Below are positions 11,741 through 23,893 of a stretch of DNA of 64,000 nt, piece by piece. The first letter of the stretch is position 1. The number at the start of each line of letters is the position of its first letter. The DNA is from Siphonodentalium dalli. Taxonomy: Eukaryota > Mollusca > Scaphopoda > Gadilida > Siphonodentaliidae. The stretch covers positions 195,823,948-195,887,947 of the forward strand of contig CP136064.1 in the NCBI GenBank assembly GCA_032622095.1, written 5' to 3'. The notes below the pieces were generated by a model that made no database searches, was not told where the DNA came from, and saw nothing but the letters and a program-made list of their open reading frames with translations. The position numbers and the translations under genes were made by a program.

Positions 11741-12294
11741 CTCTCATAGTGTATCCGTGCCTCTAAAACTCGGATATATACAAAATATATTGTTGTGACT
11801 TGGGGTATTGAACCCTGAATACATCTTTAAATATATCTTTAAATTAATCCGCCACCCTTTATTTAAACATAATCTTGCCAGGGGTAGCAGGAATACGATC
11901 AACCATGGCCATGCTGCTCCTGTACAATATATACGTTTCATTGTATGTCCTTCATTGGTGTTATTATAGAAATACAAATCAGTCAATCTATCCCATCATA
12001 AAACTAGTTGCACTTGTTTTTACTCCAGACAATAGAGACATCTAAATTCGATGATCCCATACGCATGGGAGGTTTTGGTGGTGATATAGTGACATGTCAA
12101 CCTGAGGGTCGATGTATATTTGTGTACATACTTTTATATCCCATGTTTCTTCTATTGTTGATTCGCAACTCAACGGTGAAAGGGCTTCCTTTAAGAGTGT
12201 CCCCGTATTGCATGTGATTACTCCACATACTAACTTTGAAAGCTATCGGATAACCATTACTTGTGTTATCATCCTGACAACACAACAAATTATT
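11741..12294. other. unassigned sequence
   Basis: No gene is recognised. It contains the diverged copy of the 11.27 kb block noted above. Confidence 0.35.
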
Positions 12295-12600
12295 CAGCAA
12301 ATTATAAGTCGAAAAGGGACATAACTCCACCATAAATGGTCGGATCGGTTTCCAAATTCGAACTCGATCAGGGTTTGCTCATATGAAGGCCAGACACAGA
12401 GCTTCATAAAATTTTGTCGAATAATATTCAAGTTAACATCCAGACAAGAAATAATCGTCAAATCCAAAGTCGAAAAAGAGGCATAACTCCATCAGAAATG
12501 GTCCGACTGTACCCAAATTCGTACTTCGCCTGTATTTGTATGTGATGAAACAGCATAAATAATTTGAAAGCTATTGGTTAGTCGTAACTTGAGCTATCAT
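12295..12600 (+). repeat. GTCGAAAAAGGG-CATAACTC repeat, two units
   Basis: AAGTCGAAAAGGGACATAAC near 12307 and AAGTCGAAAAAGAGGCATAA near 12467 each precede an AAATGGTC-GA block and an AAATTCG-ACT block. The same unit recurs near 33.62, 37.34, 38.15, 52.27 and 52.45 kb, so this is a dispersed tandem-prone family. Confidence 0.65.
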
Positions 12601-12639
12601 CAGGATAACAAAATAATCAGCAAATTATAGTATAAAATT

Positions 12640-13150
12640 ATTATACAATGTTGTGTAAAGTATGTGTTTTTCTTGTACGAGCTCAGATTGTGGTGAAAAA
12701 AGTCATTTTGGACGAATCCAATATGACTTTTCACCACAACCTGGACGAGTACAAAACATTGTATAATGACATTTTTATTATCCATCTGTATGTTTATCCA
12801 AATGCACTCACGCGGAGTCCCGATAATTGTTTTTATAAAAGTCATATATTAACTAACACTATTTCTGATTGGGCAGAATCCGTCACATGATAATCCAGGA
12901 AAAAGTCATATTGGACTCCCGAAAGTCATTTTGGACTGCCGAAAGTCATATTGGACTCGAAACATACAGATGGATAACAAAAATGTCATTATACAATGTT
13001 GTGTACAGTATATGTGTTTTCTTGTATTCATCCAGGTTGTTGTAAAAAGTCATATTTGGACTCGATGCTATATATACGCGCCACAAGCTGCATGGACTCG
13101 TACAAGAAAAACAAATACTGTACACAGTTAACATTGTATAATAACGTTAT
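12640..13150. repeat. nested inverted repeats with a 20-bp tandem core
   Basis: GAAAGTCATWTTGGACTSCC is repeated about three times at 12905-12961. Around it, arms such as TATACAATGTTGTGTA, GTTTTTCTTGTACGAG and ACATACAGATGGATAA occur in both orientations on either side (for example 12643-12680 against 12740-12775, and 12770-12800 against 12959-12990). The block can fold on itself in more than one register. Confidence 0.65.
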
Positions 13151-13366
13151 ATACTATTCATCCGGACAATACACGTTTCGGACGGACATCCGAGTGTATG
13201 GATGGACCTCCCTACTCACAGACGTGCGGACAAACGGACACCACTCATTTCTATATAGTCCCCGGATAAAAATTCGGGAGACAAAAGTATTTTCAGAAAA
13301 GGCAGTTTTATCAAGTCGTGAATTTAGTTGGCCAGTCAATAATTTAAAAGATATTCCATATCATAT

Positions 13367-13418
13367 ATAAAGAGCACTTATAGTTGCTCTGCCCATTAAC
13401 TCCAAATATTAAAGAGCG
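13367..13418 (+). repeat. ATAAAGAGCG doublet, copy 2 (42 bp spacing)
   Basis: ATAAAGAGCA at 13367-13376 and TTAAAGAGCG at 13409-13418 start exactly 42 bp apart. The linker ends TCCAAATA, similar to linkers of the other 42 bp doublets. Confidence 0.6.
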
Positions 13419-14187
13419 CTCCCATACACACGATTTCGTATTTTTATTTTTGGTATTGTTCATGTGTTTATTCAAGTTAGGAATGGCGTTGCTTGCAAGA
13501 AATATCTGTTTTATTCGCCTTATAAGTGGAAACTTGCGTAGATATAAATTATGTCGACTAATTTGGTGTCTTTAAATCATTTGAATGTCTACGTTTGTGT
13601 CAGATTGTTTACAACATTGCTATGCAGAGCACGTTTATGTGCTGTGATGGTAAATATGGAGAGGGGTTTAATACTAGATTGCATGGGGTTCAAACGTTAT
13701 GTACGAATAAGTTTAGGCAGTTGTGAAGAAACCAAGACAAATGTACACGTGTAAACAGTTATGTATTGAGGCGACGTATATGAGTGAAGTAAATTATCAA
13801 TGATCACTTTTACTTCTTTTGGGATCCCCCCCCCCCTGCAATTAAAGTGATAGATGTACCGTAGCTCATGCATACCTTCTATAACTGCTCGCTGCTTCTG
13901 CCACATTCCCCGAATCGAAATTAATCGCTAACTACATGAATACTTATATATTATCTGTATTTGGTTCCAAAAAGACATGTCATAGAAATGTATTAGTTGC
14001 AAATAACATTCCACACAGAACTGAGACAAACGCTACATATTTTACCGTACAAAGAAAAACCTTACATAGAACGATATATAGTGTTATATGTTATAGAGAC
14101 TTGAAAAGTGACATTTTAGTGGGAAAAAAGAGCTCTCTATTCTCAGGCTTACTATTTTGAGCAATTTGATTGTTCGTTGAACAACTA
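13419..14187. other. unassigned sequence
   Basis: Short motif-free frames only. A poly-C run of 10 lies at about 13826-13835. Confidence 0.4.
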
Positions 14188-14479
14188 GTGTGGTGGTGTG
14201 AGAGTTGAACCCGGAAAAAATTGGATACAAGTTGATTTTGGTGTCATTCGACGTGGAAAAATACCAGGAACAACATATCCAAAATCCGCAAAAATCCCCT
14301 CATGGGAAATTCAGGATCCAAGATGGCCTCCAAAATGGCTGTTCGTATCGGAAAATGATGGATTTCTGTGGTAGATTCTCCAATTAATAGCACATTCGTA
14401 ATACATTGAAATGTACACAAACAATGCTTAGTCGTGAACCATATATGTAGAATGTCTGTCCCAAAATGGCCACCAAAAT

Positions 14480-15850
14480 TGCCAAATCGAATGAAATTGA
14501 CATTTTGTGAAAAGCTGTTCCTATAAGAGTGAATAATCGCTCGAAGAATGATTGCGGAGTATAAAAGAAACTTTTTATCATAGATGTACGAATTCTTTAT
14601 AATGTACCTCATGCACGAGATAGCAAGCGAAAACAGGATATCATGGTTAAATCTGGACTTTTTGGCGCACAGAAACGGGAAAATAACGCAGTTTTATCTG
14701 TACTGTTTATCTTGAATCGTGGGATATATGTGTAATTAAACAGTTGAATGGGATTTAGTTTAGGGTGTATTGAATTTTGTGACTTTTTCCAGAAGCAGAA
14801 ATATATGTACTCACAGCAGTCTCACGAATGTGACCAATCATCATTTATTTTTATATCTACATCATCAAACCGTTCAAAGTTCTCTGCTATAGAACAGTAT
14901 GAGAGATATTCATATAGTACTGGATAAAATGTGCAGATCATGTTGTCCGTGTCTCAGAATAGTAGTCAAAGTTGCCTCCGGTCAAATGATGAAAAACGAA
15001 TATTTAGCTTATTTCACAAGAATGTATGGTGGTATGCAATGAATGCAATTTATTAAAACACAAAGGAGTACCATAGACTATCTTCAATAATTTCTAATTG
15101 GACCAAAATTGCCTACATACTCTATGGCAGTGGTAGTGTTTATATCTGGAAATTTTATTTGGTTGTATTCACCAAGGCCACATATATATGAGAAATTTAC
15201 TACGTTCTCTGCAACCGCATCACCATGATTACACCTTCTGTCTAGTGTTACACATATAGCTGCTGCATACAAAACCACAAATATCAACGTCGTGTGGATG
15301 TTCAATGTTGAAATAACATCTTTAAACGATGATCACCAGATATTTACCATGAGTACGTGGGAGGTAATGGAAAGACATTTCTAAACAAAAAGATACTAAA
15401 AACTAATAGTGCGTGGTAGCATATTCCAGCTGTAAAGTGGCGACTGAAGTAATTTGAACAAAATAGTCTACTAAGAAACCGTTTGGTAGTAGCATGAAAA
15501 TTAGTCTTACAGAAACTGTACGATGTACCGTCTCTTTTATCTGGTGAGATGTGGTGCTAATCCATTGAAGATATGTGTGTTTCTTCACAGTAAAATAAGC
15601 ATTGCGACATATGTGTATGATTTATTAGCACGGAAAGTGTTGGGAATTCCGGAAATGTAACTATATAGTGTTTATACCACAAGGGTATGCACTTCAGTTT
15701 CTGCATTACATTCAATAATTGATCATCATGCCCAATTAAACTACCATGTACTGGCGAAACATTGCTTCGTGTGTTGCATGCCCGAAATTATTATTATTGG
15801 CCCGACAGTTGTATGTTGGCATTGGGGTTGACTTGCATTGACCGATAAAT
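14480..15850. other. unassigned interior of the TIR-flanked segment
   Basis: No transposase motif, no host gene and no tandem structure is seen between the left TIR and the reverse transcriptase remnant. Confidence 0.35.
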
Positions 15851-15871
15851 CCTTCCGAATGATCTGTTTTA

Positions 15872-17013
15872 ATGCTATGTGCAATCTCTGAAGAGTTCTT
15901 CTCCAAAGAGATATGTAAGCTAAACTCAAAAAAGGCTACTGACATTGATGGTATCTCAGCAAAAATGCTGAAAATATGTAACTCAGCAATCCACGTGCCT
16001 TTGAGTAATCTTTTTAACCACTCTCTGTCTGTCGTTGCTTTCCCAGATAGCCTTAAAGTTGCTCAAGTGACACATATACACTTATACAATTATATTTTGA
16101 GTAAGGAAAACTACAGGCCTGTTAGTATTTTACCTACTATATCAAAATTATTTGAGAAAGCGATAAATTCACAGCTACAAATGCATTTTGACTCTTTTTT
16201 TAACCCCGCTCTTTCAGCTTTTAGGACGCATCATGCATGAAGTGACGTAATGTTAAGTGCTATTGAAGACTCACGCACGGCACTTGACAAGCATGAAAGT
16301 GTTGCTGCTGTAATGATGGACCTTTCAAAGGCTTTTGATTGTCTACCTCATGATCTTATGTTAGAGAAACTACGTGCATATAATCTTTGTGAAAAGTCGG
16401 TATCTTATATGGGGAGCTATCTTTCTGGTCGCAGACAATGCGTTAAACTTGGCTCCAGTGTGAGTTCCTGGAGGTGCATCACAAAGGGTGTACCGCAGGG
16501 ACCCATACTGGGCCCAACCATGTTTAATCTTTCATCCTCTCAAATTTTAATTACTGCCATCTTACCTGGCATTTCTGCAGTGTGTCTTCTACCGACAGGC
16601 TGGAGAAAATTCAGGACAGAGCCTTTCGTTTTATCTATAATGACTACACATCTGATTATGACTTTCTCCTAAAGCTTGCAAACTGTGAGCATCTACATCT
16701 CCAAAGACTCAGACTTATGGCACTCACAGTTTTCAAAATACTAAAGAAGGACATTAGCACTCCTTCCAATTTGGACTGCCTGGTGAAATTTAACATAGTT
16801 CATACTCTTTTAGAAATTCGGATACTCTGGAACTGCCATCACCTGATACTAATACTTTCGGTTTAAGCTCGTTTAGATTCATGGCACCTAAAGTGTGGAA
16901 ATTCTCTTCCAGAGTCATGCAGAAACGCAGAGACGATGAAAGACTTTGAATGTATGTTAGAAACCTGGAATGGTTTTAAATGTAAATGCAGTGCCTGTAT
17001 GATATCCTAATTA
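15872..17013 (+). pseudogene. non-LTR retrotransposon reverse transcriptase, broken
   Basis: One frame carries the reverse transcriptase fingers and palm. LNSKKATDIDGISAKMLK (near 15925) is followed by NYRPVSILPTISKLFEKAI, an in-frame TGA at 16238-16240, then MMDLSKAFDCLPHDLM (near 16313, with the first catalytic Asp) and GVPQGPILGP (near 16488). Just after MFNL a deletion removes the region that should hold the FADD catalytic box. The sequence resumes as the C-terminal region DRLEKIQDRAFRFIYNDYTS (near 16591), then in other frames LHLQRLRLMAL, SFRFMAPKVW (near 16880) and a Cys-rich end CKCSAC. These motifs are typical of jockey/CR1-like elements. The 5' part (endonuclease) is missing, as in ordinary 5' truncation. 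AATAAA near 17349 may be its polyadenylation signal. It cannot be active. Confidence 0.88.
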
Positions 17014-18470
17014 TATGTATATGTTTTGTATTTTAATCCTCACTCTCTGGTCTGTTATCTCTGAATGGAACAAAACGTGTTATCCAGGAATGAAATATGG
17101 ACTCGTTGTACACATTAATGTGCCGTATATGAATATACAAATTTGTGTCTTACGCTTTTGATCGAGTCAGGGCTACCTGTCCTCAGTGATTGTATTCGTC
17201 TTTTACAATGTTTTAGCTAATATACATGTAATTTATTTTTCAGATAGGTTGTGTTTTATTCACGTTACTGTTTATGTACATATTCATTATTTTACAAGTC
17301 AGTTAAGAGCTTAATGCTCATGTTTGTAATTTAAAATGCCTGACTTTAAAAATAAAGCTTTTGAACTGTGCTAAAGATATTTTACAACAGACTTGTATAT
17401 TACCAATACGTATTTTCACTCCTACATGTGTGTGGTTTTTCAATATGTTGCTTTCTTCGTGGTGTGTCTTGGAGTTACGGCCATTTTGGTAGATATTTAA
17501 TGGCCGCGATTGTATTATTTTCTGTCCGTGTCACTCTATTCGCTCCTGTACTCTAATTTCACACAAACTGGTACATAACTGCGTAAAATTCCGATGCCAC
17601 ACTATATATATATCGTATATATATTGACTTATTTCGAGAACTGATGTAATATAGACAACCATGTTGGACGCCATCTTGGATAACAAAGTTTCCCCAAAGC
17701 GGATTTTTTTGCGGATGTTGGATATGTTGTTCCTGATGCTATTTCGCATCGAATGACACCAAAATCAGCTGCACGAGACCATATCCAATTTATTCCGGGT
17801 TGATCCCCAAAATTTCAGCTTCAACGACCACACTAAACGGTCTGATATAAAAGCAACGCCCAAACTGTGCTTATTTCTTGTGTTGTCTTAAGAGGGTGGT
17901 GACCAATTTGGATGGTGGTTCCATGCACATCTCCGGAGAAAACGTTATATATGAAGCAGTTGTCTGTGAACTAAAGCAGGTGTATCATTGAACAGCAACT
18001 TACAATTAACTATGGTTATATGAACAGAAAAGTCACTTTAAAATTATTTTTGAGAATTTCGTTATAGAATTACAACACTTGACCTACTTTTGGTAAATCA
18101 ATGTAAAATCTATATCTATATTTGCGAATGTCTGTCTATCTGTCTGTCTGTCTGTCTGTGTTCTATAGAAATTCACAGTGGACCACATACATGGCACAAA
18201 AAGGGTCTAATAGGGGTAACTTTTTACGAGAAAGATAATGGCGAGGGTTAGAATTTTGTAAAGTGACGCAGTTGTTGTCAGGGGCAGAATAGGGGGAGGG
18301 GCAGAAAACAAATTTGTCGCCGATTGCCACCAAACTTATATAATATAATCATCCCCTTAATACGAGGAATATAATGGTGTGGTTTAAATATGTCAAAAGT
18401 CGCGCCGTTCGCGCCAGGGATGCCCGGAAGGGGAGAGCGGCACCAAAATTGATGAAAAATAATTCTAGCG

Positions 18471-19082
18471 CCGAATTCCACCAAATTGATGCACATTCTT
18501 CTGAGATCTTCTCCATGATACAAGGAATCTTATTGTGTGATTTACAGACGCCAAATTGGTGTCGTTGGGGTAAGAGATTTGGGGGGCGGTGGGTGGGTAC
18601 TAAATCTGATACAAATTGGTTTAGTTGCCGATTGCCACGAAACTTATACAAATTCATCCCCATGATGTGAGGTGTCTAATGGCGTGGCTTAAAGCTGACA
18701 AAAGTGGCGTCATCCGAGTCTGGGTGCACTGAAAGGGAGAGGGGCACCAAAATTGATACACAATATTTTCAGCGCCGAATTCCACCAAATTGATGCACAT
18801 TCTTCTGAGATCTTCTCCATGATACAAGGAATCTTATTGTGTGATTTACAGACGCCAAATTGGTGTCGTTGGGGTAAGAGATTTGGGGGGCGGTGGGTGG
18901 GTACTAAATCTGATACAAATTGGTTTAGTTGCCGATTGCCACGAAACTTATACAAATTCATCCCCATGATGTGAGGTGCATGTCTAATGGCGTGGCTTAA
19001 AGCTGACAAAAGTGGCGTCATCCGAGTCTGGGTGCACTGAAAGGGAGAGGGGCACCAAAATTGATACACAATATTTTCAGCG
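18471..19082 (+). repeat. 304-bp near-identical tandem duplication inside Helitron copy 2
   Basis: The sequence 18471-18774 is repeated at 18775-19082. The only clear difference is a 4 bp insertion (GCAT) after ATGTGAGGT in the second copy, and both encode the same minus-strand peptide stretch. Helitron copy 1 has a single, diverged version, so the duplication happened after the two Helitrons separated and is recent. Confidence 0.9.
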
Positions 19083-20926
19083 CCAATTTCCACCAAATTG
19101 ATAAACATTCTTATCCATGATATGAGGAATCTAATCGTGTGATTATAAAGACGTCAAATTGGTGCTGCTTTGGTTAGAGATTGGGGTGGGGTGGTCACTA
19201 AATTTGATAAAAATTGTTTAGTCGCGGATTAGCACCAAACTTCCAAATAATAATCTCCATGATATCAGGAGTATAATTGTGTGGTTTAAAGATGTCAATT
19301 CGAGTCAGGGTTGCCTAGAGTGTGAGAGGGACACAAACTTTGATAAACAATATGTTTAGGGCCGATTTCCACCTGGTTGATACATATTCTTCTCCGTGAT
19401 ACGACTAATCTAATCGTGTGGTTTAAATGCGCCAAATTGGTGCCTGTGTGAGAGATATGCAATGGTGGCCCTAAATTTGATACGAATTTGTATACCCGCC
19501 AGTTTTCATAAATTATATATATATTCATCTCTATAATGAGTCTAAGTGTGTTGTTTAATGATGTCAAAGGTGCCGCCGCTTGAGTCCGAAATAGGGACGC
19601 GATCGAGGGTCACCAAAAACTTATAAAAATATGTTTAGTGCCAATTACCATCAAACTCATACACGTTCTTCTCAAATAATACAATGAATCAAATATTCGC
19701 GAATATCTGTCTGTGTTCTATATATAACTTTAAGGGTACAATCGAGATGGCACCAAGGCGGTCTAACAGGGGTTGAAATTTTCTAAAGTGACGTTGTTGG
19801 TGTCAGGGGAGGGGCTATTTTTAGCGCAGATTTCGACCAAATTGATATATTATTTTTCTCCGTGAAACGAGGAATATAAACGTGTGATTTAAAGACGCGA
19901 AATTGGTGCCGTCTGGGTGAGAGATTGGGGGGGGGTAATAACTATGATAAGAATTTGTTTAGTTGCCGATTACCACCAAACTTATATATAATCATCTCCA
20001 TTATATAATGTATGCATGAGTCTAATAGACGTGGTCTATATATGGCAAACGTGGCGCGGTTCAAGTCATGCATGGGGGGGGGGGGTTGCACCACAGTTGA
20101 TACAAATATATTTAGCCCCGATTCCACCAAATTCATGCACGTTCTTCTCTAATGATATGATTAATTAAATCACATTTGGGGTCGTTTGGGTCATGGATGG
20201 CGAGAGGAGATTCACTAGCATTTATAAGATTTTCAATTCGCCGACATCCAACAAAGTTATATATAGTTATCTCCCAGGCCATCTCCATGTCGTTCTAAGG
20301 AGTTTATGGCATTCCAATTTCACAATCTTGACAAATGGTGACTGAATTAAGTCACTTGAACAATTATATCTTCTCAACTGTCATATTTATATGGGGATGG
20401 AAATCAGGGCACCCCTATAATGATCTAGCAACACAGATACATAGAAGAAAGCATTAAAAGTATATTTATATCAATCTATTTAAGAGATACATATATTCAT
20501 CTAAACTGCAAATCTCTCATGCATAACATCATTTCTTTTAAACTCAAAATGATTAGCCAGTATATATATAGCACCAGAACAGATGAGCACCTGGCCATAT
20601 CTCTAAAACATCTGTATCTTCATGAAGATATGATAAACTAGATTGATTGGTTGATTGATTGATTGATACATCTCTATGTAAAACACAATTGTCGTCTTTT
20701 ATTTTTTCGAACTAATGTATTTATGATGTTCATGTTTCATGATATAACGTCTGAAGTATCGCAGTTGTAAATAAATAAATACTTCTTTATTAGTGGGACG
20801 GATTAAACGCGATAAAACAATGATAATCGCTCCGACCTAACAAGGTGAGCCACTACTTATATTCCATGTGTAATAATCATGTTTTGTGATGCCATTTGGA
20901 TATACAATTTATGAGAATACGTGTAA

Positions 20927-22673
20927 GGGTGGATACACACATGCATGTAATGTATGTATGTAAAATCCATGTATTTTACATGGTCACACCAATCATTGAT
21001 AGCATTAATCGCCTGCGCGCGATCGTTCCATTTCAACAGGCGAGACCAGTGAGTAGTTATAAGCCAAAATCAAACTAACTGTTATCAAGAGATTTCAGGC
21101 CAGTCATAAACATGTCTTTTTCATGGATGCCGAAATGAATAAATCCTGTCTGATATCTGTTGCTGTTTTTCACGAGTTTTAGTTCATTTCGAAAAGTGGA
21201 TTTGAGTCCGTCGATTTTATACTTGATTTGTTTCTCGTCATTTCTTGGAAACAGGGTCATCCAAAATAAAAATAAAATGTGCAGACTTTTGAAGATCTTT
21301 TATGACGATTGTGATACATGAGTGTTTTATGTCCCACACACTGACTCCCAATTTGATCCCGTCCAGCAAAACCCGAACGGCTCTCTGGCTCCACATTTTG
21401 GAAGTGCTATATAGTAATACACATGGCAGTCAACTAACTCACACATGGTGAATTCCATGTTAAGTGATTTAGCCTAATCGGACAACGCCGAGTCGTAAGG
21501 ATAAGGATATTTGTTTCTCGACTATGCATGGCCTGAGCTCAAATTTTAACAATCCGATATGGTGCTCTCATGCCTTGAATAACAGGCATTGGAAAATTAA
21601 GACAGACAATACCAGTTTGTTGATATTGCTCGGATAATTTGAGGGCGAGCTCATGTGATAACATTCAATTGGGATTTCCATGCATATATCCATTACAGCG
21701 CCAAACAAAATAATGCAGGTACAGCGTTGAAAGAAAAAAAGTCACCTCCCCCCCCCCCCCCCCCCCCATTTTTAACCCAGAATTTACAGAACAGTATATG
21801 TTTCTCAGGCCAAAGGATGAACAAGTTTCTAACTATCACAATTTTAGCCTGTACAGGCTTGAATTATCGCATTTTGGACTATAATCCATGATTGGGGGAG
21901 GGGGCTGGTTCTCGAAAGTTTCGAATAACTAAGGGATTTAGTTGAACAGGCCGGGATTATCTGGGCAAGAATGTACAACGTAATGTTTTACTTAAATATT
22001 CCAAAGTTGTACAGTGTGCGTATATAACACAAGAGAGGAAAGGTGGCGTAGTTGTGAACTCGTAGCTAGACAACCCTTTTCCCGAATGAAGACACATATG
22101 CACAACAACACCACCTTCTGTACCTTCAAATTTAAAGCTGTAATAATATGTTCATACTGATATGAATAGCATAAATTGCTGCATATGAGATTAATCACTC
22201 GTAGCAAACGGGCACGACATATATGACTGTCGGCTACAATATTTACAAATCAGGAGTGGCTTCGTGGCTTCAGGGGGTAGGACTCATGTGCTGTATGCCC
22301 CCCCCCCCGGTCGAGGAAATATGTAGTGGTCAGTCCGGTAGCTTCCGGGATAATATAGCCCCCATGTTGGGGATCATAGCCCCTGCATTTGGCAAATCCT
22401 GGAACCATCACTGGTATACAATCAAGAGAAGACTGACAATGATTTAAACAGAACGTCTAACATTTGGGTTATCGCGCGAACAATTATTTTAAGCGGCCTG
22501 ACGACTTCGTCCAGTCAACGGCTCTCTGCACGCTCAGAGCTTGACTCACTGTGGTCAAACATAGCCGCAATGATTGGGTTGTCAGCAAACACATATTACA
22601 TGGTCTGTATGATCCATGTAAAACGCAAAATACACGATATTTACAGAGATTACATGCATGTGTGTATCCACCC
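20927..22673. mobile_element. Harbinger-like DNA transposon (TAA target duplication)
   Basis: The terminal inverted repeats are perfect for 25 bp, opening GGGTGGATACACACATGCAT. They continue imperfectly through GTATTTT-ACATGG blocks. TAA flanks both ends (20924-20926 and 22674-22676). Removing the element and one TAA gives CGTGTAACACG, which lines up with CGTATAACACT in Helitron copy 1, an in-window empty site. A 3-bp TWA duplication and TIRs starting GG fit PIF/Harbinger. There is no DDE transposase. A possible MADF-like fragment lies on the minus strand at 21075-21260. A 20-base poly-C run is at about 21748-21767. Confidence 0.75.
21075..21260 (-). pseudogene. possible MADF/Myb-SANT-like protein fragment
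   Basis: This 61-codon frame lies inside the Harbinger-like element. The pattern KIDGLKSTFRNELKLVKNS resembles the helix typical of MADF domains (Lys-Ile-x-x-Leu-Arg-x-x-Phe/Tyr-x-x-Glu-Leu-x-x-x). Harbinger elements are known to carry such a DNA-binding protein beside the transposase. The first helix, usually with a conserved Trp, is absent and the frame is closed upstream, so at best this is a remnant. The resemblance is by eye and could be chance. Confidence 0.3.
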
Positions 22674-22761
22674 TAACACGTTCCGAGAAAGAGTATTCAC
22701 CAAATATCCACAGAGGGTTTCACATCACTTTAACCTGAGCAACGCCTGGTAACCCTGCTAG

Positions 22762-23654
22762 TTCAATTATAAAAACAAAGGTGTTAATGTAACATCTATC
22801 AAACCTATCCGTCAGATAGATATACAATTGGTTACATTTAGCGCAAATCGTATAAAAATATATATCCAGGGGGGCGTCAACTCAAGAAACCCGCTGACTA
22901 TAAAATAAAACTAATAAATTCCTGGGACAATTATGCATATAATGTAACATTTTATTCGATATTTGCATGAAAATTGTACGAGAATATCTCGATGACGACC
23001 GTTCTATTCATTGCATCCGGTTTTGCTGCCATCCGTAAACTACTTCCCGTCGATTCGTTATCAATATACTTTCGTATACTCAGTATAGTATGTGCGATGT
23101 CTATTTCCATTGGTAGTCACACTTGGCATATCGGTCAAATTCTTATAATACTTCAGAGTAAACAAATCTATCAACGCAAAAGTTGCCGTGACAATATACC
23201 GCACCTATCCTCGAGATCCGGATCTCTATGATTTTACCAACGGTTACCTGACCCAAAAATATCCCAACGAATTGTGATGAGTTACAGTGATGAAAGATTC
23301 GGTGTTTAATTGAAGTCTGGGCGGAGATTTGTAACAGCGTAACACGAAATTTAATGGCCAATTTATCTTGATTTATGACCTAACTCTATGGGCAGTTCGT
23401 CCGCTTGTTGGACAAACATGTATTGCCGCGATTGAGTCCTTAGTCTACTCTCATCTCTGGGATAAAATGCCAAGATTAGAGGAGTATAATTATGACATAA
23501 ATGTTATATTGTTTGAAACCACAACATAAGTATAGACAGTTAGGTATCGTGTATATGAATGTACATTCAGATACCACCTGTGTACACGCCGATCCCATGT
23601 GTCAAAACATACCTTAGTACATGCTATCATTCTTGACAAAACAATAGACTGTTA

Positions 23655-23655
<1 letters not shown>
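22762..23655. other. unassigned sequence
   Basis: No gene is recognised. The segment 23385-23445 has a weak tRNA-like look (GGGCAGTTCGTCC and CGCGATTGAGTCC), too degenerate to call. Confidence 0.35.

Positions 23656-23692
<37 letters not shown>
23656..23692. repeat. (AT)n microsatellite
   Basis: Uninterrupted TA dinucleotides of about 37 bases, followed by a CTGTCCGTCTGTCTG stretch (about 23705-23720). Confidence 0.95.
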
Positions 23693-23697
<5 letters not shown>

Positions 23698-23893
23698 GTA
23701 GAATCTGTCCGTCTGTCTGTTCGAATTTTCCCCCCAGAATGCTGGTCCGATTTCAACCAAATTTGGTGTGGCGATATTTCGTCATGTGGTGCTATATAGG
23801 TTCCCAAAACCAATGCGTATATATTATGTTTTATTATAATACTTTGGCACAATTAGTTCCACACCACTTCTTGAATTAACGAATGAAAGTTAA

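Larger units (their letters stand above)
14188..17833. mobile_element. TIR-flanked segment, candidate TA-duplication DNA transposon
   Basis: About 150 bp at the left end (from GTGTGGTGG) reappear inverted at the right end (CGACCACAC ending 17833). Strong blocks include AACCCGGAA-AAATTGGATA, GATTTTGGTGTCATTCGA, CAGGAACAACATATCCAA and ATCCAAGATGGC. Both ends are flanked by TA (14186-14187 and 17834-17835), which fits Tc1/mariner-type target duplication. No transposase is seen. The plus-strand reverse transcriptase remnant at 15.87-17.0 kb lies inside, so either it inserted into a TIR element or two separate inverted copies happen to bracket it. Confidence 0.45.
18109..22761 (+). mobile_element. 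non-autonomous Helitron, copy 2, interrupted
   Basis: It starts TCTATATCTATATTTGCG after A (18108) and ends CGCCTGGTAACCCTG then CTAG before T (22762), matching copy 1. Interior blocks are collinear with copy 1 through the region carrying GTAAATAAATAAATACTTC and GTGAGCCACTACTTATATTC. A 1747 bp Harbinger-like element interrupts it at 20927-22673. Without that insertion it is about 2.9 kb. No replicase coding is present. Confidence 0.75.

Noticed and set aside
14188-17833. CACTA-type transposon from the terminal TAGTG/CACTA letters
   Set aside because: The letters are in the wrong orientation (the element would start with TAGTG), and TA flanks explain the ends better.
18349-19108. Two minus-strand frames sharing an identical peptide stretch
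   Set aside because: The identity comes from the 304 bp DNA duplication inside the Helitron, not from a gene family.
23385-23445. tRNA-like segment
   Set aside because: Both boxes are degenerate and the arms do not pair.
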